A stretch of 18,550 nucleotides of DNA from Zetaproteobacteria bacterium (lineage in GTDB: Bacteria > Pseudomonadota > Zetaproteobacteria > Mariprofundales > Mariprofundaceae): positions 1 to 18,550 of the forward strand of contig JAJRVG010000113.1 in the NCBI GenBank assembly GCA_021545595.1, read 5' to 3'. A program made the position numbers and the translations under genes. Below, piece by piece: positions 7,397 through 15,549 of the stretch. A model generated the notes under the pieces. The model did not search any database. It was not told the DNA's origin and worked only from the letters and a program-made list of their open reading frames with translations. The stretch's first letter is position 1. The number at the start of each line of letters is the position of its first letter.

Positions 7397-7496
7397 TTTT
7401 GTTCGATAGCTGCGTTGCGGACGTATTTTTTGGTGCTCATGTATTTAAATATACATTCTGCTCCTCAAATACTTTACGCCTTGCTCTCAAACAAAA
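7397..7496. repeat. About 100-bp imperfect inverted-repeat element (sufT-ferredoxin gap)
   Basis: TTTTGTTCGATAGC at 7397-7410 pairs imperfectly with GCTCTCAAACAAAA at 7483-7496. Pairing continues inward through GGTGCTCATGTA and TACATTCTGCTCC to the AT-rich centre TTTAAATA. The whole can fold into one long hairpin. It has the look of dispersed intergenic repeats found in other proteobacteria. It could also act as a processing or attenuation site inside the operon. No gene lies in 7384-7528. Confidence 0.65.
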
Positions 7497-7528
7497 AAAC
7501 TGCTTCTCTAAATTTACCGAGGTGAGTG

Positions 7529-7840
7529 ATGGCCGAGTGGATTGATGTTGCCAGGGTTGATGAGTTAACTCCGGGAAACCGTAAAATTATCATGACCGAT
7601 GTAGCCGAGGTTGCTGTTTTCAACCTTGATGGCGAATTCTTTGCGATTGAAGATGTCTGCACCCATGATGGCGGGGAGCTTGCCAGTGGTCTGTGCGATG
7701 GTGATCAGATTATCTGCCCGCGCCATGGAGCACGCTTCTGTATCCGAAGCGGCAAGGTGCTTACACCACCTGCCTATGAAGATATCGAAACCTTTCCGGT
7801 TCGGATTGATCAGGGTGTTGTTCAGATCGATATAGAATAA
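7529..7840 (+). CDS. Rieske-type [2Fe-2S] ferredoxin
   Basis: A small soluble electron carrier of 103 residues with a complete Rieske cluster site: CTHDGG and, 17 residues on, CPRHGARF, that is, two Cys-x-His / Cys-x-x-His pairs. It resembles the ferredoxin subunits of ring-hydroxylating oxygenases and NirD-like proteins; no oxygenase is nearby. Rieske genes of this type are often found at the end of SUF operons, and its position after sufT supports a role linked to Fe-S metabolism. The redox partner is unknown. ATG 7529 follows GAGG at 7519-7522; an in-frame GTG lies at 7526. Confidence 0.88.
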   Translation: MAEWIDVARVDELTPGNRKIIMTDVAEVAVFNLDGEFFAIEDVCTHDGGELASGLCDGDQIICPRHGARFCIRSGKVLTPPAYEDIETFPVRIDQGVVQIDIE

Positions 7841-7869
7841 TCACAATGCACATGGCTGTATGTGAAGCC

Positions 7870-7929
7870 ACCTTCTCCTTGTGCTAGCGTTTGGAAATGG
7901 GCATCAGGCAGGACAGCAGGGGAGAAGGT
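7870..7929. promoter_or_regulatory. Inverted repeat enclosing the rpfC start codon
   Basis: ACCTTCTCC (7870-7878) and GGAGAAGGT (7921-7929) are perfect 9-bp complements, extendable by two T-G wobble pairs. The loop of about 40 nt contains the predicted ATG at 7897. In RNA this could hold the start region in a stem and limit translation. The role is inferred; no ligand or partner is evident. Confidence 0.4.
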
Positions 7930-10425
7930 AAACGGGGACTGTTGTCTGCGATTCAGAACCGTCTTAAAAACAGGCCTGACAGTGAGCATATCCAGGCAAT
8001 TATCCGTTTGGGCATTGTCGCTATTTTCTGTTTATATTTTTATTTTGCTGATCAGGAAATCGCCTTTAAGGCAATTGGAAGCTACCTGATTGTTTCAACA
8101 ATTATATTTCTATGGATTTTGATTGACCCTGATAAATGCCTGCTCCGCAGGGTGATTGGCATTATCGGGGACATGACTGCCACATCTGCTGGGTTGTATC
8201 TTGCTGGAGAGGCTGGCGCACCATTAATTGCAGTCTATCTCTGGGTAATTACAGGTAACGGGTTTCGTTATGGTGTTCGCTACTTGATGATATCCATGGT
8301 TTTTGCAGTTGTAGGCTTTGCTATTGTGTGGGCTATCCATCCATACTGGTCGCAACATTTTTGGCTTGGTCTGAGCCTGTTGATCATTGTTACACTAATA
8401 CCTGTCTATATGGCGAGTTTGTTGAAGAAACTGCACTACGCCATTAATGTCGCCGAAGAGGCCAATCGAGCGAAATCCCGATTTGTGGCCAATATGAGTC
8501 ATGAACTTCGTACACCGCTACACGGTATTATTGGCATTAGTGATCTGCTGTCGATGACTACCCTTAACAGAGAGCAGAAAAAGTTTGTCTCCATGGTTCA
8601 GTCCTCCGGGAAAACCCTTCTGGCTCTGATTGAGGATATTCTTGATATTTCAAAGATCGAGGCTGGAAAGCTGATTATTGATATCAAGCCGTTTGATCTG
8701 CATGAGCTGGTCATAGGGACGGTGAATGGCTTTATGCCCCAGGCAGAGAAGAAGGGGTTGCACCTTTTCTCTCATGTTGATCCGGCAATTCCGTTTATGC
8801 TGCAGGGTGATGAGCTCCATGTCCGGCAGATCCTGATGAATTTTATCAGTAATGCTTTGAAGTTTACCGAAGCGGGGAAGGTGGAGCTGCTTGTCGAGCC
8901 CATGGATGAGGGCACGGACGGCCATGTCTGGATACGTTTCAGGGTGATCGACAGCGGCATCGGCCTCACAGAAGAGGCCCAACAGAGAATATTTGGAAGT
9001 TTTGTTCAGGCAGACACGTCGGTTACACGCAAATATGGCGGTACAGGACTGGGCACGACTATCTCCAGGGAGCTGGTTGTAGCTATGGAGGGCAGGCTCG
9101 GGCTGGAAAGCGAAGAGGGCCAGGGGAGTGAATTCTGGTTTGAACTGCCATTTGAGAGACAGCAGGAGGTAGCCAAAGAGCAGATTGCCTCGGTCTCTTT
9201 TTCGGATGCGCGCGTGATAGCTCTGCTCAGTGACCACCTTCTTCCCAAGGTGCAGGCACCACTGAATCGCTGGGGGCAGCATCTGGAGGTTGTGAATGGT
9301 GTTCCAAAGCTGTTTTCGAAACTTGTGGAGGCCAATGAGTCAGGCAATCCTTTTCATGTCGTAATTGTCGATGGGGATCTGTTAAACATGTCTGCCATGG
9401 ACTTTATGCAGACGCTGAAGGAGGAGGAGTGGCACGCCAATGTGGCGCTGGTGCTGCTTCACTCGCGCATTGAAGCAGGCGAGATGGATGCATTGATACA
9501 GGCAGGCTACTCCTCTGTACTCCACGCACCGATTAACGAGTCTCTGCTTTTTAATGCGATTCACGAGGCGTGTGTCGGCAAGCAGATTGCCTCAGGCGTG
9601 ACTACGGTGGCCGATTATCAGAGGAAGAAGGATGATGCGAAAAGCTTGCGGATTCTCGTGGCTGAAGACAATGAAGTGAATCAGACAGTGATTAGAGAGC
9701 TGCTCGAGCGTCTGGGGAATCAGGTTTTTATTGTCGATGATGGTGAGGAGGCTCTGGATGCCCTGACAGAGCAGGAGGGGGAGTTTGATTTGGCTATTCT
9801 GGATATGAGTATGCCAAACCTTTCCGGCCTTGATGTACTGAAGGCATATCGGTTCATGGAGCTCGAAGGCCATCTTCCGATCATTATGCTCTCCGCCAAC
9901 GCTCTTCCGGAGATGATCGCAGAGTGCAGGGAGGCCGGTGCGGATGAATACCTGACCAAACCGATTGAGACAAAAAATCTGATCAAGGTTCTTGATAGCT
10001 TCTCCCAACCGGAGAAAGAGTCGGCCGGTGGAGGTGTAGTTCAGGCGTTCCCTGCCCTTAAAGAGAGATCTGTATGGCATTATATCAATATAGAACCGCT
10101 CGAAGAGTTGAAAGGATTTACGACCCGTGAGGGATTTATTCAGGAGCTACTGGGCAAATTTATAAGTGCAGGGGAGAAGTATCTTGTCGCACTTGAGAGT
10201 GCTGCTTCTGAAAATGATACTGCCTCCTTTCAGGATATTATTCACGCTCTGAAGGGGAGTGCAGGTACGGTGGGGGCGGCTTAAATTTATCAGATATGTG
10301 ATGAGCTGGAACGGGAGCAGCGTGATCTGAGTTCTTCCGGGATGGAGAGTCATGCTGCGATGCTGGCAGATCTGTTTGATAAAAGTCATAAAGAGTTTGA
10401 TCGCTATTTAAATGCCGGTGAGTAA
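7897..10425 (+). pseudogene. rpfC: RpfC-like hybrid sensor kinase, reading frame ended by TAA inside the Hpt domain
   Basis: A membrane sensor kinase matching RpfC, the receptor for DSF-type fatty-acid signals. A soluble start with RPDSEH (27-31) is followed by about five membrane helices (34-50, 58-76, 86-119, 128-147, 155-176) with GNGFRYG between them. Next come the histidine box SHELRTPLHG with His202 (Xanthomonas RpfC His198), N-box NFISNALKFTEAG and G-box GGTGLGTTIS. A degenerate receiver-like stretch follows (about 436-564), then a true receiver (about 585-700; AEDNEVN, Asp636, KPIE) and an Hpt domain with His783 in HALKGSAGTVG. The frame stops at TAA 10282-10284 after 795 residues. 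Beyond it the same frame continues for 46 codons (IYQICDELERE onward) to TAA 10423-10425, the expected Hpt end. The truncated product keeps all phosphoacceptors but loses the last Hpt helices. ATG 7897 was preferred to TTG 7891. Confidence 0.85.
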
Positions 10426-10449
10426 ATTTTTAGATATACTGGATTGCGA

Positions 10450-10476
10450 GGGGCCCCGGCTGACTCCGGAGGCCCC
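10450..10476. terminator. Strong hairpin between convergent rpfC and rpfF
   Basis: GGGGCC (10450-10455) pairs with GGCCCC (10471-10476), continuing into CCGG (10456-10459) with CCGG (10466-10469), with one bulged A and a six-base loop. It lies exactly between the two converging genes. No clear T-run follows on the plus strand; on the minus strand an AT-rich stretch follows several bases later. A bidirectional terminator is the likely role. Confidence 0.65.
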
Positions 10477-10489
10477 GCAGACAAATAAA

Positions 10490-11350
10490 TTAACCATGGC
10501 TGACTTTTAAAGATTGTCTGGCAATGAGTCGTTCCATCATGCGCAAATTTTTGTTGCTTAAGTTTAAGGCTGCATCGACCCAGATGGTCGTAATTTCTTT
10601 CAATTCGCTGTATTCAACAGGGTTACAATGTCGTTTGGCCTGTCGAAAGGCTCTGTAGCCATTGCTGGCCCGGTTCTGCTTTTTGATATATTCAAGAACG
10701 GCTTTTTCACCTTCGCCGTCTTCTGCCAGCAGATCAACAATGCCCAGGTTGTACATCTCTTCTGCTGTATAGAGTTTACCACCAAGAATCATTTTTTCTG
10801 CTTGTACTGAACCAATTTTACGAGAGAGAAAGCTGTAGGCTCCCATTCCAGGAAAGAGATTAAATAATATCTCTGGCATACCCATTTTTGCACTTCGCTC
10901 AGCAATTAATACGTCACTGGAAATGGCGACTTCAAAACCTCCTCCTAACGCGTCTCCTTGAACCAGTGAAATGGTTGTAATGTTTTTTCCCAGCCCTGTA
11001 TGTATTTGAAAAAGAGGGTTGATACAGTCAATGGCATATTGCATGAGCCCCTCTCGATCCTTTTCCTGAATCAGGTTGTAGAAAAGATTTAAGTCGCCAC
11101 CAAGATTAAATGCTCCAGGAATATTTGATCCCATAATAATATAATTCAGATGTGTTGGGCATTCATTAGAGATGACGTGGTCAAACCATAGTTGAATTTC
11201 GCTTAGAAGACCGGGTGTGAAGCAAGGTCTTGGGTAGGCACTCATCCGGTACCAGGCCAGTTCACGCTGTTCATCATATTGGATATCCAGAGATGTAAAA
11301 CTCTCTTCCAATGTAGGTTGAATTTTTAATAATTGATTGGTGTTATGCAT
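10490..11350 (-). CDS. rpfF: RpfF-like DSF synthase (crotonase superfamily)
   Basis: RpfF makes cis-2-unsaturated fatty-acid signals from acyl-ACP by a combined dehydratase and thioesterase activity. The product has 286 residues (Xanthomonas RpfF has 289) and aligns along its length: FNLGGDLNLF (81-90), LVQGDALGGGFE with Glu140, MGMPEILFNLFPGMGAYSF with Glu160, and TTIWVDAALNLSNKNLRMMERL near the end. Glu140 and Glu160 correspond to catalytic Glu141 and Glu161 of Xanthomonas RpfF. These features set it apart from ordinary enoyl-CoA hydratases. ATG 11350 has AAGGGAG (about 11357-11363) five bases upstream; longer in-frame starts have no homology. It converges on rpfC, the same arrangement as in Xanthomonas. 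Rpf function is inferred from family and context. Confidence 0.9.
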   Translation of the reverse strand: MHNTNQLLKIQPTLEESFTSLDIQYDEQRELAWYRMSAYPRPCFTPGLLSEIQLWFDHVISNECPTHLNYIIMGSNIPGAFNLGGDLNLFYNLIQEKDREGLMQYAIDCINPLFQIHTGLGKNITTISLVQGDALGGGFEVAISSDVLIAERSAKMGMPEILFNLFPGMGAYSFLSRKIGSVQAEKMILGGKLYTAEEMYNLGIVDLLAEDGEGEKAVLEYIKKQNRASNGYRAFRQAKRHCNPVEYSELKEITTIWVDAALNLSNKNLRMMERLIARQSLKVSHG

Positions 11351-11498
11351 AATGCACTCCCTTCCATTTTGATTTATGCAGACTCTGCCTGCAACTCCAG
11401 GCTGAACCTTTTGAACGGTTATGCCAATTTTTTTGTAAGCAGAAATTTTAATGACACGGCCCACAGGCTGTCGATCCGATCATTTTGAGAGGTAGTTT
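11351..11498. promoter_or_regulatory. Divergent intergenic region of rpfF and nnrS
   Basis: This 148-bp gap must hold the promoters of both genes. It contains a 17-bp dyad TGCAG-N7-CTGCA at 11377-11393, close to the rpfF start, which could be a regulator site. I could not assign convincing -35/-10 pairs, and I saw no FNR-like TTGAT-N4-ATCAA site. Confidence 0.35.
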
Positions 11499-12722
11499 AT
11501 GAGTGGATCAGAACATAGTATGTGCCGCATGAATATTCCAACCCAGACTTCAGAACCACCCGTTGAAAAGAGGAGAGATTTTCCACTGTTTGCCCTTGGT
11601 TTCAGACCATTCTTTCTTGCTGCCGGTATTTTTGCAGTTCTGATGATGGCTACCTTTATCCTCAGCATTCAGACCGGAATTTCATATGACAACTACTTCC
11701 CGCTTCCGCTCTGGCATGCTCATGAGATGCTTTTCGGTTATACAGCAGCTGTCATGGCAGGCTTTCTTCTAACGGCTGTGCGGAACTGGACCGGTATGGA
11801 GACAGCCAGAGGCTATATGCTTCTGGTCCTTCTGCTGTTGTGGTTGGGCGGCCGCGTTATTCTGGCCATTCCAGGTCTACCGGAGTGGCTTACTATTCTG
11901 GTTGATATGGCATTTCTTCCAACGCTGGCACTGGTGGTGGCAAGGCCGATTATAAAATCCAGGCAACTACGAAATCTCTCTGTAGTGTTGCTGTTACTGT
12001 TGCTGGCCACAGGAAATGGATTGATCCATGCAGGGATGCTCGGGATCTCCAATACCCTGAACGGACTCTGGTTTTCTGTTGGGGTTATTCTGTTGTCGAT
12101 AGCTCTGATTGCCGGTCGGGTGATGCCCTTCTTTACCGGGCGCGTCGACTCGGGTGGTGATATCCGAACCTTCCCTATGGTTGAGTCGCTGGCACTTCCT
12201 GTTATTGCACTCTGGGTGCTCGTTGAGCAACTCCTCCCGGACTCTTCTGTTTCTGCTGTGGCAGCAGTGTCAGTTACCGTAGTGCATGCGGTTCGCCTCT
12301 ACGGCTGGAGTTGTCGGGGAGTGTGGCGTGAGCCGATGCTCTGGGTGATACACCTGGCATATGGCTGGCTGGTCACAGGCTTCCTGTTGCTGGCGCTGGC
12401 TAATCTCGGAATTGGCTCAAAGCTGCTGGCACTCCATGGCTGGACTGTTGGAGCGGTTGGGATGTTTACACTGGGCATGATGGCACGCGTGGCACTTGGC
12501 CATACAGGCCGCCCGCTGTCAGCCCATCCCGCAGTGGCGGGGGCGTTTCTGTTGATGGCGGTTACGGCTCTGGTTCGGGTACTTATGCCGCTCCTTTTCC
12601 CCTCTTTTACAGAGGTGGCGTTGCCCATTGCCGCAGCAGGGTGGATACTGGCATTTTCCACCTTTGTATGGATATACACTCCCTACCTGATTCGGCCGAG
12701 GGCGGATGGAGCACCAGGGTAG
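11499..12722 (+). CDS. nnrS: NnrS family membrane protein
   Basis: A polytopic inner-membrane protein of 407 residues with about twelve hydrophobic segments. NnrS proteins bind heme and copper and protect cells against nitric oxide stress. Typical motifs are FPLFALGFRPFF (after a short soluble start), LWHAHEMLFGYTAAVMAGFLLTAVRNWTG with the conserved histidines, GRVMPFFTGR, and GMMARVALGHTGRP. ATG 11499 follows GAGAGG at 11487-11492. It is divergent from rpfF and is followed after 17 bp by a small gene, probably cotranscribed. No denitrification gene or NO-responsive regulator is in the window. Confidence 0.93.
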   Translation: MSGSEHSMCRMNIPTQTSEPPVEKRRDFPLFALGFRPFFLAAGIFAVLMMATFILSIQTGISYDNYFPLPLWHAHEMLFGYTAAVMAGFLLTAVRNWTGMETARGYMLLVLLLLWLGGRVILAIPGLPEWLTILVDMAFLPTLALVVARPIIKSRQLRNLSVVLLLLLLATGNGLIHAGMLGISNTLNGLWFSVGVILLSIALIAGRVMPFFTGRVDSGGDIRTFPMVESLALPVIALWVLVEQLLPDSSVSAVAAVSVTVVHAVRLYGWSCRGVWREPMLWVIHLAYGWLVTGFLLLALANLGIGSKLLALHGWTVGAVGMFTLGMMARVALGHTGRPLSAHPAVAGAFLLMAVTALVRVLMPLLFPSFTEVALPIAAAGWILAFSTFVWIYTPYLIRPRADGAPG

Positions 12723-12739
12723 TTCATTGAGGTATCTGT

Positions 12740-12964
12740 ATGGATTATAAAACTGCGGCTAAGTGGCGTGAAGCGGCGATGAAACGCACAAATGGTGTTG
12801 ATGAGGATGAGTCCGGGCGTCGCAGGGAGATCGTTCAACTGCACCAGCTGGAGAGTGGTGTTGAGGCAGATGCGGATGTCCGAGCCGATTATGAGCTCTA
12901 TATTCTGGGCAAGATGGAGATAGAGGAGTATGAGCAATATCTGCTGTTTAAGCATGGATCATAA
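12740..12964 (+). CDS. Small charged protein of unknown function
   Basis: A 74-residue, strongly charged, soluble-looking product without a signal peptide, predicted to be mostly helical. The first half has the basic stretch WREAAMKRT and SGRRREIVQLHQLE. The second half is acidic with YELYILGKMEIEEYEQYLLF, a shape loosely like helical segments of small antitoxin or regulatory proteins, though I do not assign it. A ribosome binding site GAGG at 12727-12730 and the 17-bp spacing after nnrS support a real gene and one transcript with nnrS. Confidence 0.7.
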   Translation: MDYKTAAKWREAAMKRTNGVDEDESGRRREIVQLHQLESGVEADADVRADYELYILGKMEIEEYEQYLLFKHGS

Positions 12965-13075
12965 GCCTGAAATGCTGTAAAATCTGAATTGGCTATCTGG
13001 TGTAGATATTTTTTAAAAATATTGAGTATGCTAAAGTCATACTGCTTGATGGTCTGAAGTTGGGGAGATTGAGCT

Positions 13076-14500
13076 ATGTTCTGGTACCGGTACTTTTTTA
13101 GCGCTGCTTTGTGTTTTGCAAGCTCTTCTGCCTTTGCAATCGAGGTTAATGGTGATGGACAGGCACTGATTCAGCAGGCTGCGGCATTCTACGCCAGAGA
13201 CATTAAGGATCGCCCGGTCGTCACTGATCCAAATACCGTTTCGTATATCAATGGCATCGCAATACGATTGGTGCCCGAAGGCAAGTCATTGCCGACAGGC
13301 GTGCAGCTGGATGTCACAGTGGTCGAATCGCCGAAGCCCGAGCTATATTCTTATATGGACGGACATATTGTGATAACGACAGGCCTGGTATTCGCTGTGG
13401 AAAATGAAGCACAGCTGGCTGCAGCGCTGTCGCATGAAGTGGCTCACGTGGTTGAAGGGCACTACATCGAACTGTATCAGACAATTAAAGCGGCAGAACG
13501 CCGGGAAGCATACCAGGCGACTGCAGGCGCAATATTCGGGTCTCTGCTCGATGTGGCGGTGGACTATGCGGCAAATGTAGAGCAGATCAAACAGACCGAG
13601 CGTCTGTATACGGGTGAGAGTACCTATTTCGAAACTACAAAACGTATGGCACAAATTGAGCTGGCCCGGGGAAGCTATCATGGTATGCGTGATGTGATTG
13701 CTAATATTCCTGAAAAAGATCAGCAGGGTAACTGGCTTGATCCACGACAGCGTTTTGAAGCGGTGGCGGACACGCAGGGCATGGAATATCTTGCTCTGGC
13801 CGGTTATGACACCGCAGAAGCAGCCAGGGCATGGAGGCATGTGCATCATCTGCGTGCTGAAATTGCCCGTGAGCGTGAACGACTCATGGGGGTATGGGCA
13901 TCACAGCGGATGAGTATGGTAGAAGGTATGATGCGGATGTCCACGGAGCGTCTGGAACGGGGTATGGAAATCATGGGTCTGGTTCAGACTATTAGTGAAG
14001 CACCCAACGCACGCTCCAGCTTTGTGGCGGGGCTTGTTGATTTAAAAGAGATACGGCAAGCACATGCAGCACATGGAAAAACCAGGGCGGAAAAGCCGTA
14101 CCGTATTTTTCTGCGCAGTACCCTGTTGCCACGAGCTAATAAAGCCATGGGCAGGGAACACTATCTGCAGGCATATGGTGATTACCGCTTGCTCTATGAG
14201 CGGGAGATACGCACGGCACCTGTTGTTTATGGTCTGGCAAAAAGCAGCTTGGGTGATTTTGCCTTTTCAGCCAGTGAAACTGATAAAAAGGAGGCTGAAC
14301 GCCTGTATCGACAGTCGGCAGCACTGGATGTTGCTTATGCTTTACCTTATCGCGGGCTTGGAGAGCTGTACGAAGATTGGGAGCGTTATGCGGATGCCAT
14401 AAAAGCCTATCAGGGCTATCTCAAACGCGCACCCAAAGCTTCGGACAGAAAACGCATTGCGCACAGAATTAAGATGTTAAAGAAGAAGGCGAGCCGATGA
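13076..14500 (+). CDS. Exported M48-family zinc metalloprotease with C-terminal TPR-like repeats
   Basis: A 474-residue protein with a signal peptide (about 1-21, cleavage after SSAFA). The M48 site has HEVAH at residues 120-124 and the downstream Glu228 in EAVAD, completing the zinc ligands. The preceding part has the typical region with a YINGIAIRLV stretch. The C-terminal 130 residues hold two or more helical repeats of TPR type, for example YALPYRGLGELYEDWERYADAIKAYQGYL. The family includes BepA-like periplasmic proteases in outer-membrane quality control; a similar role is likely but not shown. The stop overlaps the next ATG (ATGA), so the two genes are coupled. ATG 13076 has GGGGAG at 13062-13067 as ribosome binding site. 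Confidence 0.88.
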   Translation: MFWYRYFFSAALCFASSSAFAIEVNGDGQALIQQAAAFYARDIKDRPVVTDPNTVSYINGIAIRLVPEGKSLPTGVQLDVTVVESPKPELYSYMDGHIVITTGLVFAVENEAQLAAALSHEVAHVVEGHYIELYQTIKAAERREAYQATAGAIFGSLLDVAVDYAANVEQIKQTERLYTGESTYFETTKRMAQIELARGSYHGMRDVIANIPEKDQQGNWLDPRQRFEAVADTQGMEYLALAGYDTAEAARAWRHVHHLRAEIARERERLMGVWASQRMSMVEGMMRMSTERLERGMEIMGLVQTISEAPNARSSFVAGLVDLKEIRQAHAAHGKTRAEKPYRIFLRSTLLPRANKAMGREHYLQAYGDYRLLYEREIRTAPVVYGLAKSSLGDFAFSASETDKKEAERLYRQSAALDVAYALPYRGLGELYEDWERYADAIKAYQGYLKRAPKASDRKRIAHRIKMLKKKASR

Positions 14501-15549
14501 TGCGGCTGTTAACACTACTGCTGGTAGCCATGTTGCCGATATGGGGGCAGCAGACATTTGCCGGAGAGTCCTGTCATCTGATTTATAAGTTTAAACCAGG
14601 GCAGATATGGGAGGCCACCTTCTCTTCACGCATGCAGACTTTCGCACTAGGGAGTGAGCATAGTGTTCAGAATGAATTCGTTATCGAATATCATGTAAAC
14701 CAGAGCAAGCGTTCCGGCTGGTTGGCATTGTCAGCACGTATCATGAAACAAAGTAATGATATGGGGGTCGTCGATACTTCGGGTATGGATATGTCCCGGC
14801 TGAAGTTTATGGCTGATATGCATCCGAGTGGTGATATCAGGAACCGGCATTTCACTGGGAGTGTTTATTCGGATGAGGCGCTGGCAGAGATCCAGCAGCA
14901 GGACAGACAGATGGCTGAGGAGGACTCAGCCAATATGCAGGAGATGCTGCAAATGGAGCGAGATACTGCTCAGGCAATGCAGGAGCAGAAAGATACAATT
15001 ATGCAAGATCCCGATACGACAGATGAAGTGAAGCGTATGATGATGCAGGCAATAGAGCAGAGTCAGCAGCGCCAGCAAATATTTACAGATATGAAGAGAA
15101 TCGCACCTGATCGTGCAAGCATGATGAAGAAATCGGGGGAGTTGGTTGCGAAAGGCTGGTTTCCGGGAGTATTCTGGTTTCCGGAACTGCCGGATGGACG
15201 TCTTGAAATCGGTGATGAGTTTGAAGTTGAACGAAAAAGTGGTTTGAATGATTCTATGATACAGTCCCAGACAATCAGCCGGGAGGTGTTTACACTGGAA
15301 GATATTAGCAGTGGTCTTGCCTACTTTAGTGTGCGTGATCGGACAGTTTTAAAAGCAAAATCCATGGGCGGATCAACTGATGCAAAAATCGGAGGCAAAG
15401 GCGAAGCTGTTTTTGATCTTGGACTTGGTACCTGGACCAAAATAATGAGAAAATCCCGTAGTCTGTCGCAGATTAGCGGTTTGCCGGGCGGGGACACAGG
15501 AACCTCCGAAATATTTATACACAATAAAATGGAAATGATTTTACAGTAA
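14497..15549 (+). CDS. Exported protein of unknown function, partner of the M48 protease
   Basis: A 350-residue product that starts with a signal peptide (MMRLLTLLLVAMLPIW onward, cleavage probably after QTFA). The middle (about residues 125-205) is a long helical, Gln-, Met- and Glu-rich segment, probably coiled coil, between two beta-rich parts. The C-terminal part ends with glycine-rich turns. I do not recognise a family. It overlaps the protease gene by 4 nt, so a joint role in the envelope, for example as substrate, inhibitor or scaffold, is plausible. An alternative start at 14500 would remove one Met. Confidence 0.8.
   Translation: MMRLLTLLLVAMLPIWGQQTFAGESCHLIYKFKPGQIWEATFSSRMQTFALGSEHSVQNEFVIEYHVNQSKRSGWLALSARIMKQSNDMGVVDTSGMDMSRLKFMADMHPSGDIRNRHFTGSVYSDEALAEIQQQDRQMAEEDSANMQEMLQMERDTAQAMQEQKDTIMQDPDTTDEVKRMMMQAIEQSQQRQQIFTDMKRIAPDRASMMKKSGELVAKGWFPGVFWFPELPDGRLEIGDEFEVERKSGLNDSMIQSQTISREVFTLEDISSGLAYFSVRDRTVLKAKSMGGSTDAKIGGKGEAVFDLGLGTWTKIMRKSRSLSQISGLPGGDTGTSEIFIHNKMEMILQ

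Noticed and set aside
2490..7496. CRISPR array from the repeated intergenic elements
   Set aside because: Repeats are few, unlike each other, of different lengths and separated by genes; there is no regular spacer pattern or cas gene.
10490..11350. Ordinary enoyl-CoA hydratase of fatty-acid oxidation
   Set aside because: Motif order, length, C-terminal WVDAALNL region and the convergent RpfC partner fit RpfF much better.
11351..11498. FNR- or NsrR-type site in front of nnrS
   Set aside because: No sequence close to either consensus was found on either strand.
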